Shown: one piece after another, positions 1 through 5,472 of the stretch
How positions within the stretch are numbered: position 1 is the first letter of the stretch
Layout: each line of letters opens with the position of its first letter
Translations under genes and position numbers: made by a program
Origin: Ruminococcaceae bacterium UBA945
Lineage (GTDB): Bacteria; Bacillota; Clostridia; Oscillospirales; Acutalibacteraceae
Length of the DNA: 13,316 bases
Direction of reading: 5' to 3'
NCBI GenBank assembly: GCA_002293315.1
Contig: DBCZ01000090.1
Location: forward strand, 6,219-19,534
The notes under the pieces: generated by a model
Told to the model about the DNA's origin: nothing
The model's input: only the letters and a program-made list of their open reading frames with translations
Databases searched by the model: none

Positions 1-175
1 CTGCGCCTGCCCTGGCAATTGCAAGCAAACCGTCGTTCATCTCTGTTTCATGCATCGAAGCGGAACGCACCAGAATGCCATCAGGGTTTTCCATATCGGC
101 AGAGAAGCTGTAATCGTCGCCGAATCTCTGCGTGCCGATGTCGCTTATCTTATTGAGGCATAAAATCTTATACAT
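1..175 (-). CDS. serA: D-3-phosphoglycerate dehydrogenase, N-terminal fragment (runs off the left edge)
   Basis: The reverse strand from 175 to 1 encodes 58 residues beginning MYKILCLNKI and containing DGILVRSASMHE, which resembles the first beta-alpha unit of the substrate-binding domain of clostridial SerA proteins. SerA oxidises 3-phosphoglycerate to 3-phosphohydroxypyruvate with NAD+, the first committed step of serine synthesis, in the cytosol. The NAD-binding domain and the catalytic Arg/Glu/His lie outside the window, so whether an ACT domain is present cannot be seen. The start ATG (175-173) shares one base with the serC stop (TGATG), and an AAAGGAG ribosome binding site lies inside the serC end about 8 nt upstream. 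Both point to translational coupling. The assignment rests on the N-terminal signature plus the serC neighbour; another 2-hydroxyacid dehydrogenase is possible but less likely. Confidence 0.8.
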   Translation of the reverse strand, partial: MYKILCLNKISDIGTQRFGDDYSFSADMENPDGILVRSASMHETEMNDGLLAIARAGA

Positions 176-1260
176 CACGCATTCTCCTTTTCAAATTCCT
201 TCATAAATGCCACAAGCTTATCTATGCCCTCGGGCGGCATTGCGTTGTAAATTGAGGCTCTCATTCCACCTACGCTTCTGTGACCCTTGAGATTCACAAA
301 GCCCGCGGCCTCGGCCTCCTTGCAGAATTTCGAATCAAGCTCATCGCTTCCCGTCACGAACGTGACATTCATAATCGAGCGGCTGGCAGTTTCGGCACAG
401 CCCTTGAAAAGCGAGGAGGAATCAAGGAAATCATACAGCACACTCGCCTTTTTCATATTCCTCTCGGCCATCTTTTCAAGCCCGCCGATTTCATCCTTAA
501 TCCACTCAAGCACCAGCTTGCAGACATATATTGAATAACACGGCGGCGTGTTGTACATAGATTCATTGTCGCTTAAAAGCTTGTAATTGAACATCGAGGG
601 CGTCTTCTCCATCGGCGTACCGAGCAAATCCTCGCGCACGATGACTATCGTCAGCCCCGCGGGCGCCATATTCTTCTGCGCGCCTGCATAGAGCAGCCCG
701 AATTTCGAGACATCAATCGGCTTGCTGAGAATGCAGGAGGAAATATCCGCCACTAGCGGCACGTCGCCGGTATCCGGCAGCTTGCCGAACGCTGTGCCGT
801 AAATTGTGTTATTGAGGCAGATGTGGAAATAATCCGCGTCTGCTCTGAATTTGCTCTCGTCCCAAGCGGGAATCCGCGAGAAATTCTCATCCTTTGAAGA
901 GGCCACGGCAAGTACGTCGCCGTACATCTGTGCCTCCTGATATGCCTTCGTGGAAAATTGCCCCGAGAGGATATAATCAGCCTTGCCGGATTTCGTCATC
1001 AAGTTCATCGGCACCATTGCAAACTGCGACGAAGCCCCGCCCTGAAGAAAAAGCACTCTGTAATTATCCGGGATTTCCATGATTTCACGCAAAAGGTTCT
1101 CCGTACCCTTGATTATGCCGTCATAGACCTTTGAACGGTGTGACATCTCCATCACAGACTGCCCGCTTTGCTCGTAATCAAGCATTTCGGCGGCTGCTTT
1201 TTTGAGAACGCTCTCCGGCAGCATTGAAGGTCCGGCGGAAAAGTTATATGCTCGGCTCAT
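175..1260 (-). CDS. serC: Phosphoserine aminotransferase (class V, PLP-dependent)
   Basis: This 361-residue protein has the normal SerC length. SerC transfers an amino group from glutamate to 3-phosphohydroxypyruvate to give 3-phosphoserine; it acts in the cytosol and also serves pyridoxine synthesis in some bacteria. Visible signatures are the N-terminal YNFSAGPSMLP (residues 5-15), FLQGGASSQFAMVP (71-84) around the phosphate/PLP region, DISSCILSKPID (172-183) and YAGAQKNMAPAG (191-202), where K196 is the expected Schiff-base lysine. The C-terminal GHRSVGGMRASIYNA (326-340) is the substrate-phosphate-binding arginine segment. The start ATG has AGGAGG 7 nt upstream. It is first in an operon with serA, which overlaps its stop by one base. 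A minus-strand promoter and a small leader hairpin lie just upstream. No odd features were seen; the family assignment is secure. Confidence 0.97.
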   Translation of the reverse strand: MSRAYNFSAGPSMLPESVLKKAAAEMLDYEQSGQSVMEMSHRSKVYDGIIKGTENLLREIMEIPDNYRVLFLQGGASSQFAMVPMNLMTKSGKADYILSGQFSTKAYQEAQMYGDVLAVASSKDENFSRIPAWDESKFRADADYFHICLNNTIYGTAFGKLPDTGDVPLVADISSCILSKPIDVSKFGLLYAGAQKNMAPAGLTIVIVREDLLGTPMEKTPSMFNYKLLSDNESMYNTPPCYSIYVCKLVLEWIKDEIGGLEKMAERNMKKASVLYDFLDSSSLFKGCAETASRSIMNVTFVTGSDELDSKFCKEAEAAGFVNLKGHRSVGGMRASIYNAMPPEGIDKLVAFMKEFEKENA

Positions 1261-1277
1261 TTTTGCCTCCTGTTTTT

Positions 1278-1296
1278 GCGCGGTTATCTGCCGCGC
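1278..1296 (-). other. Hairpin in the serC 5' leader
   Basis: On the transcript strand GCGCGG pairs with CCGCGC across a 7-nt loop, giving an all-GC 6-bp stem. It lies between the predicted transcription start (about 1301) and the AGGAGG of serC. It has no U-tract after it, so it is not an intrinsic terminator. It may stabilise the leader or modulate ribosome access. Function unknown. Confidence 0.45.
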
Positions 1297-1307
1297 GGTT
1301 AAACCTA

Positions 1308-1336
1308 ATTATAAGACTTTAGTCTGATGAAATCAA
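1308..1336 (-). promoter_or_regulatory. SigA-type promoter of serC-serA with a palindrome in its spacer
   Basis: Reading the minus strand, TTGATT (1336-1331) is followed after exactly 17 nt by a perfect TATAAT (1313-1308), about 48 nt upstream of the serC ATG. The spacer begins with a near-perfect palindrome, AGACTttAGTCT on the plus strand (1314-1325), directly abutting the -10 box. That is a position where a repressor dimer would block RNA polymerase. The promoter is read directly from sequence; the operator role is inference. Confidence 0.7.
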
Positions 1337-1339
1337 GGG

Positions 1340-1540
1340 AAAATGCACTTTACGGCAAAGCATGGCAGTTTCTCACAAAAACTATCAAATATGCGCTCTT
1401 CTCTGTTGCACTTTGGCGAAACCGATAAGGGCAATGGACAATGGAGGGCACTACAGACGGAGATAATGTAGGCGTTGTCCAACGGGGGTGCCTTCCATGC
1501 CCGCCCGCACAATAAAGGTAATTAACAATGAACAGCGCGG
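1340..1540. repeat. Divergent intergenic spacer with degenerate copies of the local repeat family
   Basis: The 357-nt gap between serC and the next operon has no credible gene. Around 1424-1445 it carries CCGATAAGGGCAATGGACAATGG, resembling the words CCGATAAGGGTAATG at 5033 and AGGGCAATTGA at 4861 and 6191. At 1493-1507 it carries TTCCATGCCCGCC, also found at 5071-5083 and, with one change, near 6292-6302. These shared words suggest that all three left-hand intergenic regions were seeded by one family of short non-coding repeats. The copy here is too degenerate to delimit. Confidence 0.5.
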
Positions 1541-1569
1541 TTGAAACCTCACCCTTTTTCATGTATAAT
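1541..1569 (+). promoter_or_regulatory. Promoter of the DRTGG-ATPase-GT-hydrogenase operon
   Basis: TTGAAA (1541-1546) is followed after 17 nt by a perfect TATAAT (1564-1569), which is 48 nt upstream of the first gene's ATG. Box sequence and spacing are near consensus for the housekeeping sigma factor, so the module is probably expressed constitutively unless a regulator intervenes. It diverges from the serC promoter about 200 nt away. Confidence 0.75.
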
Positions 1570-1617
1570 AAATATGTATGAGCAAACTAAATCTACAGCA
1601 AAATGGGAGTATTCTAA

Positions 1618-1977
1618 ATGAAGATTAAAGATGTTGCCGAGATACTGAAGGCCAAAATTCTCAATGAGGGCGATATGGAGGCGGAGGTCAAAACCGCCTG
1701 CGGAAGCGATATGATGAGCGATGTTCTCGCCTTCGTTAAGGAGCAGGGCATTCTTCTTACGGGCTTGGTGAACCCGCAGGTTATAAGAACGGCGGAAATG
1801 ATGGATATGCACTGCGTCGTGTTCGTAAGAAATAAAGAAATCGGCGAGGATATTCTTAATCTTGCCGCGCAGAAGGATATAACCGTGCTTGCCTCTCCTC
1901 ATAGAATGTTCACTGCGTGCGGTCTGCTTTACAGCAACGGCCTGCACGGCGGAACAGACATAGAGGGGTGGCAGTGA
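1618..1977 (+). CDS. DRTGG-domain protein, first gene of the sensory hydrogenase-type operon
   Basis: A 119-residue single-domain cytosolic protein with no signal peptide or membrane segment. It begins MKIKDVAEILKAKIL, the usual opening helix of DRTGG domains, followed by an acidic-hydrophobic core containing ACGSDMMSDVLAFVKEQG (27-44) and LTGLVNPQVIRTAEMMD (47-63). DRTGG domains are small regulatory domains also found attached to phosphotransacetylases and HPr-kinase-like proteins. Their ligand is not firmly known. In clostridia and Thermotogales such stand-alone proteins recur next to RsbW-like ATPases, PHP proteins and [FeFe]-hydrogenase homologues, as here. The start has GGGAG 8 nt upstream. 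The stop shares one base with the next start (TGATG), indicating coupled translation. The family call is from pattern recognition; the biochemical role is unknown. Confidence 0.75.
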   Translation: MKIKDVAEILKAKILNEGDMEAEVKTACGSDMMSDVLAFVKEQGILLTGLVNPQVIRTAEMMDMHCVVFVRNKEIGEDILNLAAQKDITVLASPHRMFTACGLLYSNGLHGGTDIEGWQ

Positions 1978-2405
1978 TGAGCGGCTTGCACTTAGATTAT
2001 ATTGTCCCCGGCGATGATTTCACCCGTGCGGGGGAGGCCTCCGGCGATGTTAAGAAGAAGCTGAAGCGTCTGGGGTATGACCCCGAGGCCATCAGACGCG
2101 TGGCCATCGCTATGTATGAGGGTGAAATCAACATGGTGATTCACGCGGGCGGCGGAGAGGCCGCCGTGGATATTTCACCCGAGAGGGTGACGATAATCCT
2201 CACAGACCACGGCCCGGGCATACCGGACGTCGAAAAGGCCATGCAGGCCGGGTGGTCCACAGCGCCGGATACGATACGCTCGCTGGGCTTCGGCGCGGGC
2301 ATGGGCTTGCCGAATATGAAAAAATACAGCGATGAAATGGCGGTGGAGTCCGTCGTCGGCGAAGGCACCGTCGTCACACTGACGGTTTTTCCGCAAAAGG
2401 GATAG
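1977..2405 (+). CDS. RsbW/SpoIIAB-like ATP-binding protein (anti-sigma-type GHKL ATPase)
   Basis: A 142-residue single GHKL (HATPase_c) domain. The N box is YEGEINMVIHA (47-57), G1 is DHGPGIPD (77-84), G2 is GFGAGMGLPNMKKYSD (104-119) and G3 is GEGTVV (128-133). It has no dimerisation/phosphoacceptor domain, so it is not a complete histidine kinase. It matches stand-alone serine kinases/anti-sigma factors such as RsbW and SpoIIAB, which bind or phosphorylate a partner protein. I chose the ATG at 1977, with GAGGGG about 9 nt upstream and a one-base overlap with the DRTGG gene; the frame is open up to 1917 but that part overlaps the DRTGG gene and lacks family sequence. No STAS anti-anti-sigma protein, sigma factor or PP2C phosphatase is encoded nearby, so its target is unknown. 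It likely works with the DRTGG and hydrogenase-like proteins. Confidence 0.85.
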   Translation: MSGLHLDYIVPGDDFTRAGEASGDVKKKLKRLGYDPEAIRRVAIAMYEGEINMVIHAGGGEAAVDISPERVTIILTDHGPGIPDVEKAMQAGWSTAPDTIRSLGFGAGMGLPNMKKYSDEMAVESVVGEGTVVTLTVFPQKG

Positions 2406-2409
2406 AGCT

Positions 2410-3540
2410 ATGGCGGCTATACTGATGGTCAACGTGCCGTATTCAGGGCACACGAACCCCACTCTGCCTCTTGCGCAGGAGCTTGTGAGGCGCGGCCACG
2501 ACGTGTGGTATGTCAACGCAGAGGAATTCCGTGATAGAATCGAGGCCACCGGGGCAAGATTCGTGCCGTTCATTAATTATCCCTCCTCGCCGACGGAGCA
2601 GCAGAAGAAAACAAAGTGCTTTCGCGCCGCGTATGATACAGCGCTAAGCCTTGAGCATAAGTTTGATTTATTGATTTATGAAATGTTCTTTTACCCGGGA
2701 ATTAAAATCGCCGAGAAGCTGAACATCCCCTGTGTCAGGCAGTTTTCTCAGCCTGCGTGGAGCAAAACCGGCATAGCAGATGCCACGAGGCTCTTCCGGC
2801 TTTCAAGCAAATTGATTGACGTTCAGGTGATGGGGAAGAAGAATGCGAAGTACATGGAGCTTGAGCATAAAACCCTCATCAGTGCAGTGCTGAACGACAA
2901 GCCGGTGCTCAACATCGTATATGTGCCGCGCCTGTTTCAGCAGGACAGCGCTTCATTCGGAGAAGATTATCTGTTCACCGTCCCGAAAAGCCTGAATTCT
3001 CCCATAGCTCGCAAAATTCCTTATGATAAGATGAAGAAGCCGGTACTTTACATTTCGCTTGGCACTATAATCAGCAGCAAGGGCTTTTATAAAAAGTGCA
3101 TACGTGCTTTCGGCGGAAAAGAGGTATCCGTTATTCTCAACACGGGCAAAGTGCCGCCTGAAACCCTCAGGAAGATGCCGGATAATATCTACGCATATTC
3201 ATATGTGCCGCAGCTTGAAGTGCTACGGCATGCCGATGTTTTTCTCACCCACTGCGGAATGAACAGCGTCAATGAGGCCATGAGCCTCGGTGTGCCGATG
3301 GTTGCCATGCCGTTTATCAATGACCAGCTTGCCAACGCGAAGCGGATAGTCGAGCTTAATATCGGGAAGAGAATCCGCGCTTTTTTAAGCAGTGGCAAGC
3401 GGATATACAAGAGCGTGTGCGCGGTGCTGTATGACAAAAGCATAAGTGAACAGTGCGAAAGAATTAGAGCCAACCTGCAAGTAGAATCAAGTATGGAAGA
3501 GATAATCGATAAAATTGAAAGAATAACACTTTCTTGTTAA
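2410..3540 (+). CDS. Family 1 (MGT/UGT-like, GT-B fold) glycosyltransferase
   Basis: A 376-residue two-domain GT-B protein, close to the usual 380-400 of bacterial MGT-type enzymes. The N-terminal acceptor domain starts ILMVNVPYSGHTNPTLPLA (4-22), where H14 is at the position of the catalytic base in this family, and contains RRGHDVWYV (27-35). The C-terminal donor domain has YISLGT (214-219) and the UGT signature from YVPQLEVLRHADVFLTHCG (265-283) through NEAMSLGVPMVAMPF (288-302) to NDQLANA (304-310). H281 is the expected donor-phosphate contact. Known members transfer sugars from UDP/TDP donors to small hydrophobic acceptors, macrolides or lipids; donor and acceptor cannot be read here. 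There is no signal peptide or membrane segment. It starts 5 nt after the ATPase stop and ends 29 nt before the hydrogenase start, so it is almost certainly co-transcribed. Its GC is locally low (22 of 60 at 2641-2700), hinting at later insertion. Its role in a redox-sensing operon is unexplained. Confidence 0.88.
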   Translation: MAAILMVNVPYSGHTNPTLPLAQELVRRGHDVWYVNAEEFRDRIEATGARFVPFINYPSSPTEQQKKTKCFRAAYDTALSLEHKFDLLIYEMFFYPGIKIAEKLNIPCVRQFSQPAWSKTGIADATRLFRLSSKLIDVQVMGKKNAKYMELEHKTLISAVLNDKPVLNIVYVPRLFQQDSASFGEDYLFTVPKSLNSPIARKIPYDKMKKPVLYISLGTIISSKGFYKKCIRAFGGKEVSVILNTGKVPPETLRKMPDNIYAYSYVPQLEVLRHADVFLTHCGMNSVNEAMSLGVPMVAMPFINDQLANAKRIVELNIGKRIRAFLSSGKRIYKSVCAVLYDKSISEQCERIRANLQVESSMEEIIDKIERITLSC

Positions 3541-3557
3541 CATAAAAAATATAAACT

Positions 3558-3572
3558 GGAGGTAATGTCTTG
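3558..3572 (+). promoter_or_regulatory. Ribosome binding site that selects a TTG start for the hydrogenase-like gene
   Basis: GGAGG (3558-3562) sits 7 nt before TTG (3570-3572) but only 2 nt before an out-of-frame ATG (3565-3567). An in-frame TAA at 3552-3554 excludes any upstream start, and the first downstream ATG would remove the entire ferredoxin domain. TTG is therefore the initiation codon by spacing and by domain integrity. Confidence 0.8.
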
Positions 3573-4871
3573 TCAGAGTTTTTCCATTCAGTGAAGCTGG
3601 ATAAAGATAAATGTGTCGGATGCACAAATTGCATCAAGCGCTGCCCGACGGAAGCTATTCGCGTCAGAAACGGCAAGGCCGTAATCGCCTCGGAGAGATG
3701 CATTGACTGCGGCGAATGTATCCGTGTTTGCCCGCATCACGCCAAAAAAGCCACTTCAACTCCGTTTGAGGACATCAATGATTTCAAATATAAAATCGCC
3801 TTGCCCGCGCCCGCGCTCTATGGCCAGTTCAAGAACCTCGACGATATTGACTATGTGTTGACGGGGCTTAAGAAGGTCGGCTTCGATGCCGTCTTTGAGG
3901 TCAGCCGTGCGGCTGAACTCGTCAGCGAGGCAACAAGAAGGCTTGTGAACAGCGGGAAGCTGAAGAAGCCCGTGATAAGCTCGGCGTGTCCGGCTGTTGT
4001 GCGCCTTATTCGTGTGCGCTTCCCTGATTTATGCGAGCATGTCCTGCCGCTTGAGGCCCCGATGGAAATCGCGGCAATGATTGCAAAAAAAGAGGCTGCC
4101 GAGAGAACCGGGCTGCCGGAAAGCGACATCGGCTGCTTCTTCATCACGCCCTGTCCGGCGAAGGTGACGAGCATAAAAATGCCGATAACGCTTGATGAAT
4201 CCAGCGTTGACGGCGCAATCTCAATCAGCGATATTTTTCCGCTGCTCTCGCAGAAAATGGATAAGCTCACAGAGCTTGAGCCGCTCGCGCAGTCGGGGAT
4301 AATCGGCGTGAGCTGGTCTACGAGCGGAGGAGAATCGGCGGCGCTGCTAAGTGATAAGTACCTCGCCGCGGACGGCATAGAAAATGTGATTCGCGTCCTC
4401 GGAGAAATCGAAGATGAGCGAATCGGCGACCTTGATTTCATCGAGCTCAACGCGTGCTCAGCGGGCTGTGTCGGCGGTGCGCTCTGTGTTGAGAACCCGT
4501 ATGTCTCGAAGGCACGCATTCAGCTACTGCGGAGGTATCTGCCCGTTTCGCAGAATCACCTCAAGTCAGCCGAGGTTCCCGATGCCATGGAGTGGAAGGA
4601 GAAGCTGCGCTTCTCGAATGTCCTCACGCTGTCTGACGACCTCTCAGAGGCGATGGACATCATGAATAAAATCGATGAGCTTGAAGAGCGCCTGCCCGCT
4701 CTCGATTGCGGTGCGTGCGGTGCGCCGTCGTGCCGGGCGTTCGCCGAAGACGTCGTCAAGGGTGTCTGCACAGAGGCGGACTGCGTCTTCGTCTACCGCG
4801 AAAAGATGAAGCAGGTGGCAGATACAATTTCCTCCCTCGGCGGTGTGCGCCTGCCCTTAGAGGGCAATTGA
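3570..4871 (+). CDS. Putative sensory-type [FeFe]-hydrogenase (2x[4Fe-4S] ferredoxin, H-cluster domain, C-terminal Fe-S domain)
   Basis: The protein has 433 residues and no signal peptide. The N-terminal ferredoxin domain has cysteines 15/18/21/25 and 44/47/50/54 (two CxxCxxCxxxCP motifs). The H-cluster domain follows, with L1 SSACPAVVR (137-145), L2 ITPCPAK (192-198) and L3 ELNACSAGCVGG (292-303). The expected H-cluster ligands C140, C195, C296 and C300 are all present, as is K198. The C-terminus carries CGACGAPSC...C (C380, C383, C388, C400), a CxxCx4Cx11C Fe-S domain. Catalytic enzymes have Cys before the L1 ligand for proton transfer and Met in L2 and L3; here these are Ala139, Thr193 and Asn294. 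This matches low-activity, presumed sensory group C/D hydrogenases. No PAS domain is present, which favours the group D type. It probably reports H2 or ferredoxin redox state to the neighbouring ATPase, DRTGG and PHP proteins. The start is TTG. The last codons GGC AAT TGA lie in a repeat. Confidence 0.85.
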   Translation: MSEFFHSVKLDKDKCVGCTNCIKRCPTEAIRVRNGKAVIASERCIDCGECIRVCPHHAKKATSTPFEDINDFKYKIALPAPALYGQFKNLDDIDYVLTGLKKVGFDAVFEVSRAAELVSEATRRLVNSGKLKKPVISSACPAVVRLIRVRFPDLCEHVLPLEAPMEIAAMIAKKEAAERTGLPESDIGCFFITPCPAKVTSIKMPITLDESSVDGAISISDIFPLLSQKMDKLTELEPLAQSGIIGVSWSTSGGESAALLSDKYLAADGIENVIRVLGEIEDERIGDLDFIELNACSAGCVGGALCVENPYVSKARIQLLRRYLPVSQNHLKSAEVPDAMEWKEKLRFSNVLTLSDDLSEAMDIMNKIDELEERLPALDCGACGAPSCRAFAEDVVKGVCTEADCVFVYREKMKQVADTISSLGGVRLPLEGN

Positions 4872-5060
4872 CAATAAGCGTAGCGACGCGCGCAGCGCAT
4901 AATTGATAATTAAGGGCAAAAACATTTTAACCCTATTTTATAAAGAGGCGTCGCCCAGCGGGGTGGCATGAGTGAAACGAATGACGGGTGTTTTGCGTAG
5001 ATGCTGTTGTAGGGAGTGACGACCTAGGCACTCCGATAAGGGTAATGTATAATTGACAGT
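4862..5060. repeat. Intergenic repeat block A (94-nt core at 4901-4994) with accessory hairpins
   Basis: The core 4901-4994 matches 6196-6289 base for base without gaps, with 9 mismatches in 94 (about 90% identity). It is headed by GGGCAATTGA (4862-4871), which also forms the gene's stop, then a 29-nt segment absent from block B. The core contains AGGG-C-AAAA pairing loosely with TTTT-AA-CCCT (4913-4934), which could act as a weak transcript end. Beyond the core lies a 6-bp hairpin GGAGTG/CACTCC (5013-5034). No ORF or transposase is visible, so this is a non-autonomous MITE/REP-like element. The 261-nt gap otherwise holds only a possible promoter and the ribosome binding site of the next gene. 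Confidence 0.8.
5025..5053 (+). promoter_or_regulatory. Possible promoter for the second DRTGG-PHP pair
   Basis: TAGGCA (5025-5030), four of six consensus bases, is followed after 17 nt by a perfect TATAAT (5048-5053), 79 nt before the DRTGG start. The -35 overlaps the right arm of the 5013-5034 hairpin. It lies in repeat-derived sequence, so the pair may be transcribed both from here and by readthrough from 1541. Confidence 0.45.
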
Positions 5061-5132
5061 AGGGTCGGGTTTCCATGCCCGCCTTGTAAGTGTAATTGAC
5101 AATCAACAACAAATAACAAAAGGAAAATATTT

Positions 5133-5468
5133 ATGCTTGTAAAAGAAATAGCTGAAATAAATAACTGGAAGCTCCTCGCCGGAAGTTCCGGCACGGACCG
5201 TGACGTCAAAAACTGCTATATCTGCGACCTTTTGAGTTGGGCAATGAGCCGCGCGCAGGAGGATGACCTCTGGATAACCGTGATGGGCAACGTCAACGCG
5301 GTGGCAGTCGCTTCGCTTACCGATGTGGCGGCGATAGTCCTGGCGGATAATGCACCCTTAGACGAAGACGCGAGGTTGAAAGCTGAGCAGCAGGGCATCG
5401 CGGTTTACTCCTGTGAGGAGAATATCTTTGAAGCGGCGATGAAAGTATATAATCAGATGAAAGCGTGA
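5133..5468 (+). CDS. DRTGG-domain protein, second copy
   Basis: A 111-residue single-domain protein opening MLVKEIAEINNWKLLAG. The glycine/aspartate turn TDRDVKNCYICDLLSWAMS (21-39) corresponds to the domain's name-giving region, followed by DLWITVMGNVNAVAVASL (45-62). It is clearly a paralogue type of the 1618-1977 protein but diverged well beyond recent duplication. The conserved CDLLSWAM segment is typical of the copy that neighbours PHP proteins in clostridial hydrogenase loci. It is cytosolic, with no membrane segment. Start ATG has AAAGGA 9 nt upstream. The gene ends 4 nt before the PHP gene, so the two are co-translated. Role unknown; probably a regulatory ligand-binding or protein-binding partner in the same module. 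Confidence 0.78.
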   Translation: MLVKEIAEINNWKLLAGSSGTDRDVKNCYICDLLSWAMSRAQEDDLWITVMGNVNAVAVASLTDVAAIVLADNAPLDEDARLKAEQQGIAVYSCEENIFEAAMKVYNQMKA

Positions 5469-5472
5469 TTTA

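Noticed and set aside
1917..1976. Upstream extension of the ATPase gene to an ATG at 1917
   Set aside because: It would overlap the DRTGG gene by 60 nt with an Arg-rich non-family sequence. The ATG at 1977 has a good ribosome binding site and the TGATG overlap.
3570..4871. Catalytic H2-producing hydrogenase
   Set aside because: The proton-relay Cys and both active-site Met positions are replaced, and no electron-transfer partner subunits are adjacent.
4913..4945. Rho-independent terminator after the hydrogenase gene
   Set aside because: The AGGG...CCCT stem is short and interrupted, with only a weak TTTTA run; conserved in both repeat copies so more likely part of the element.
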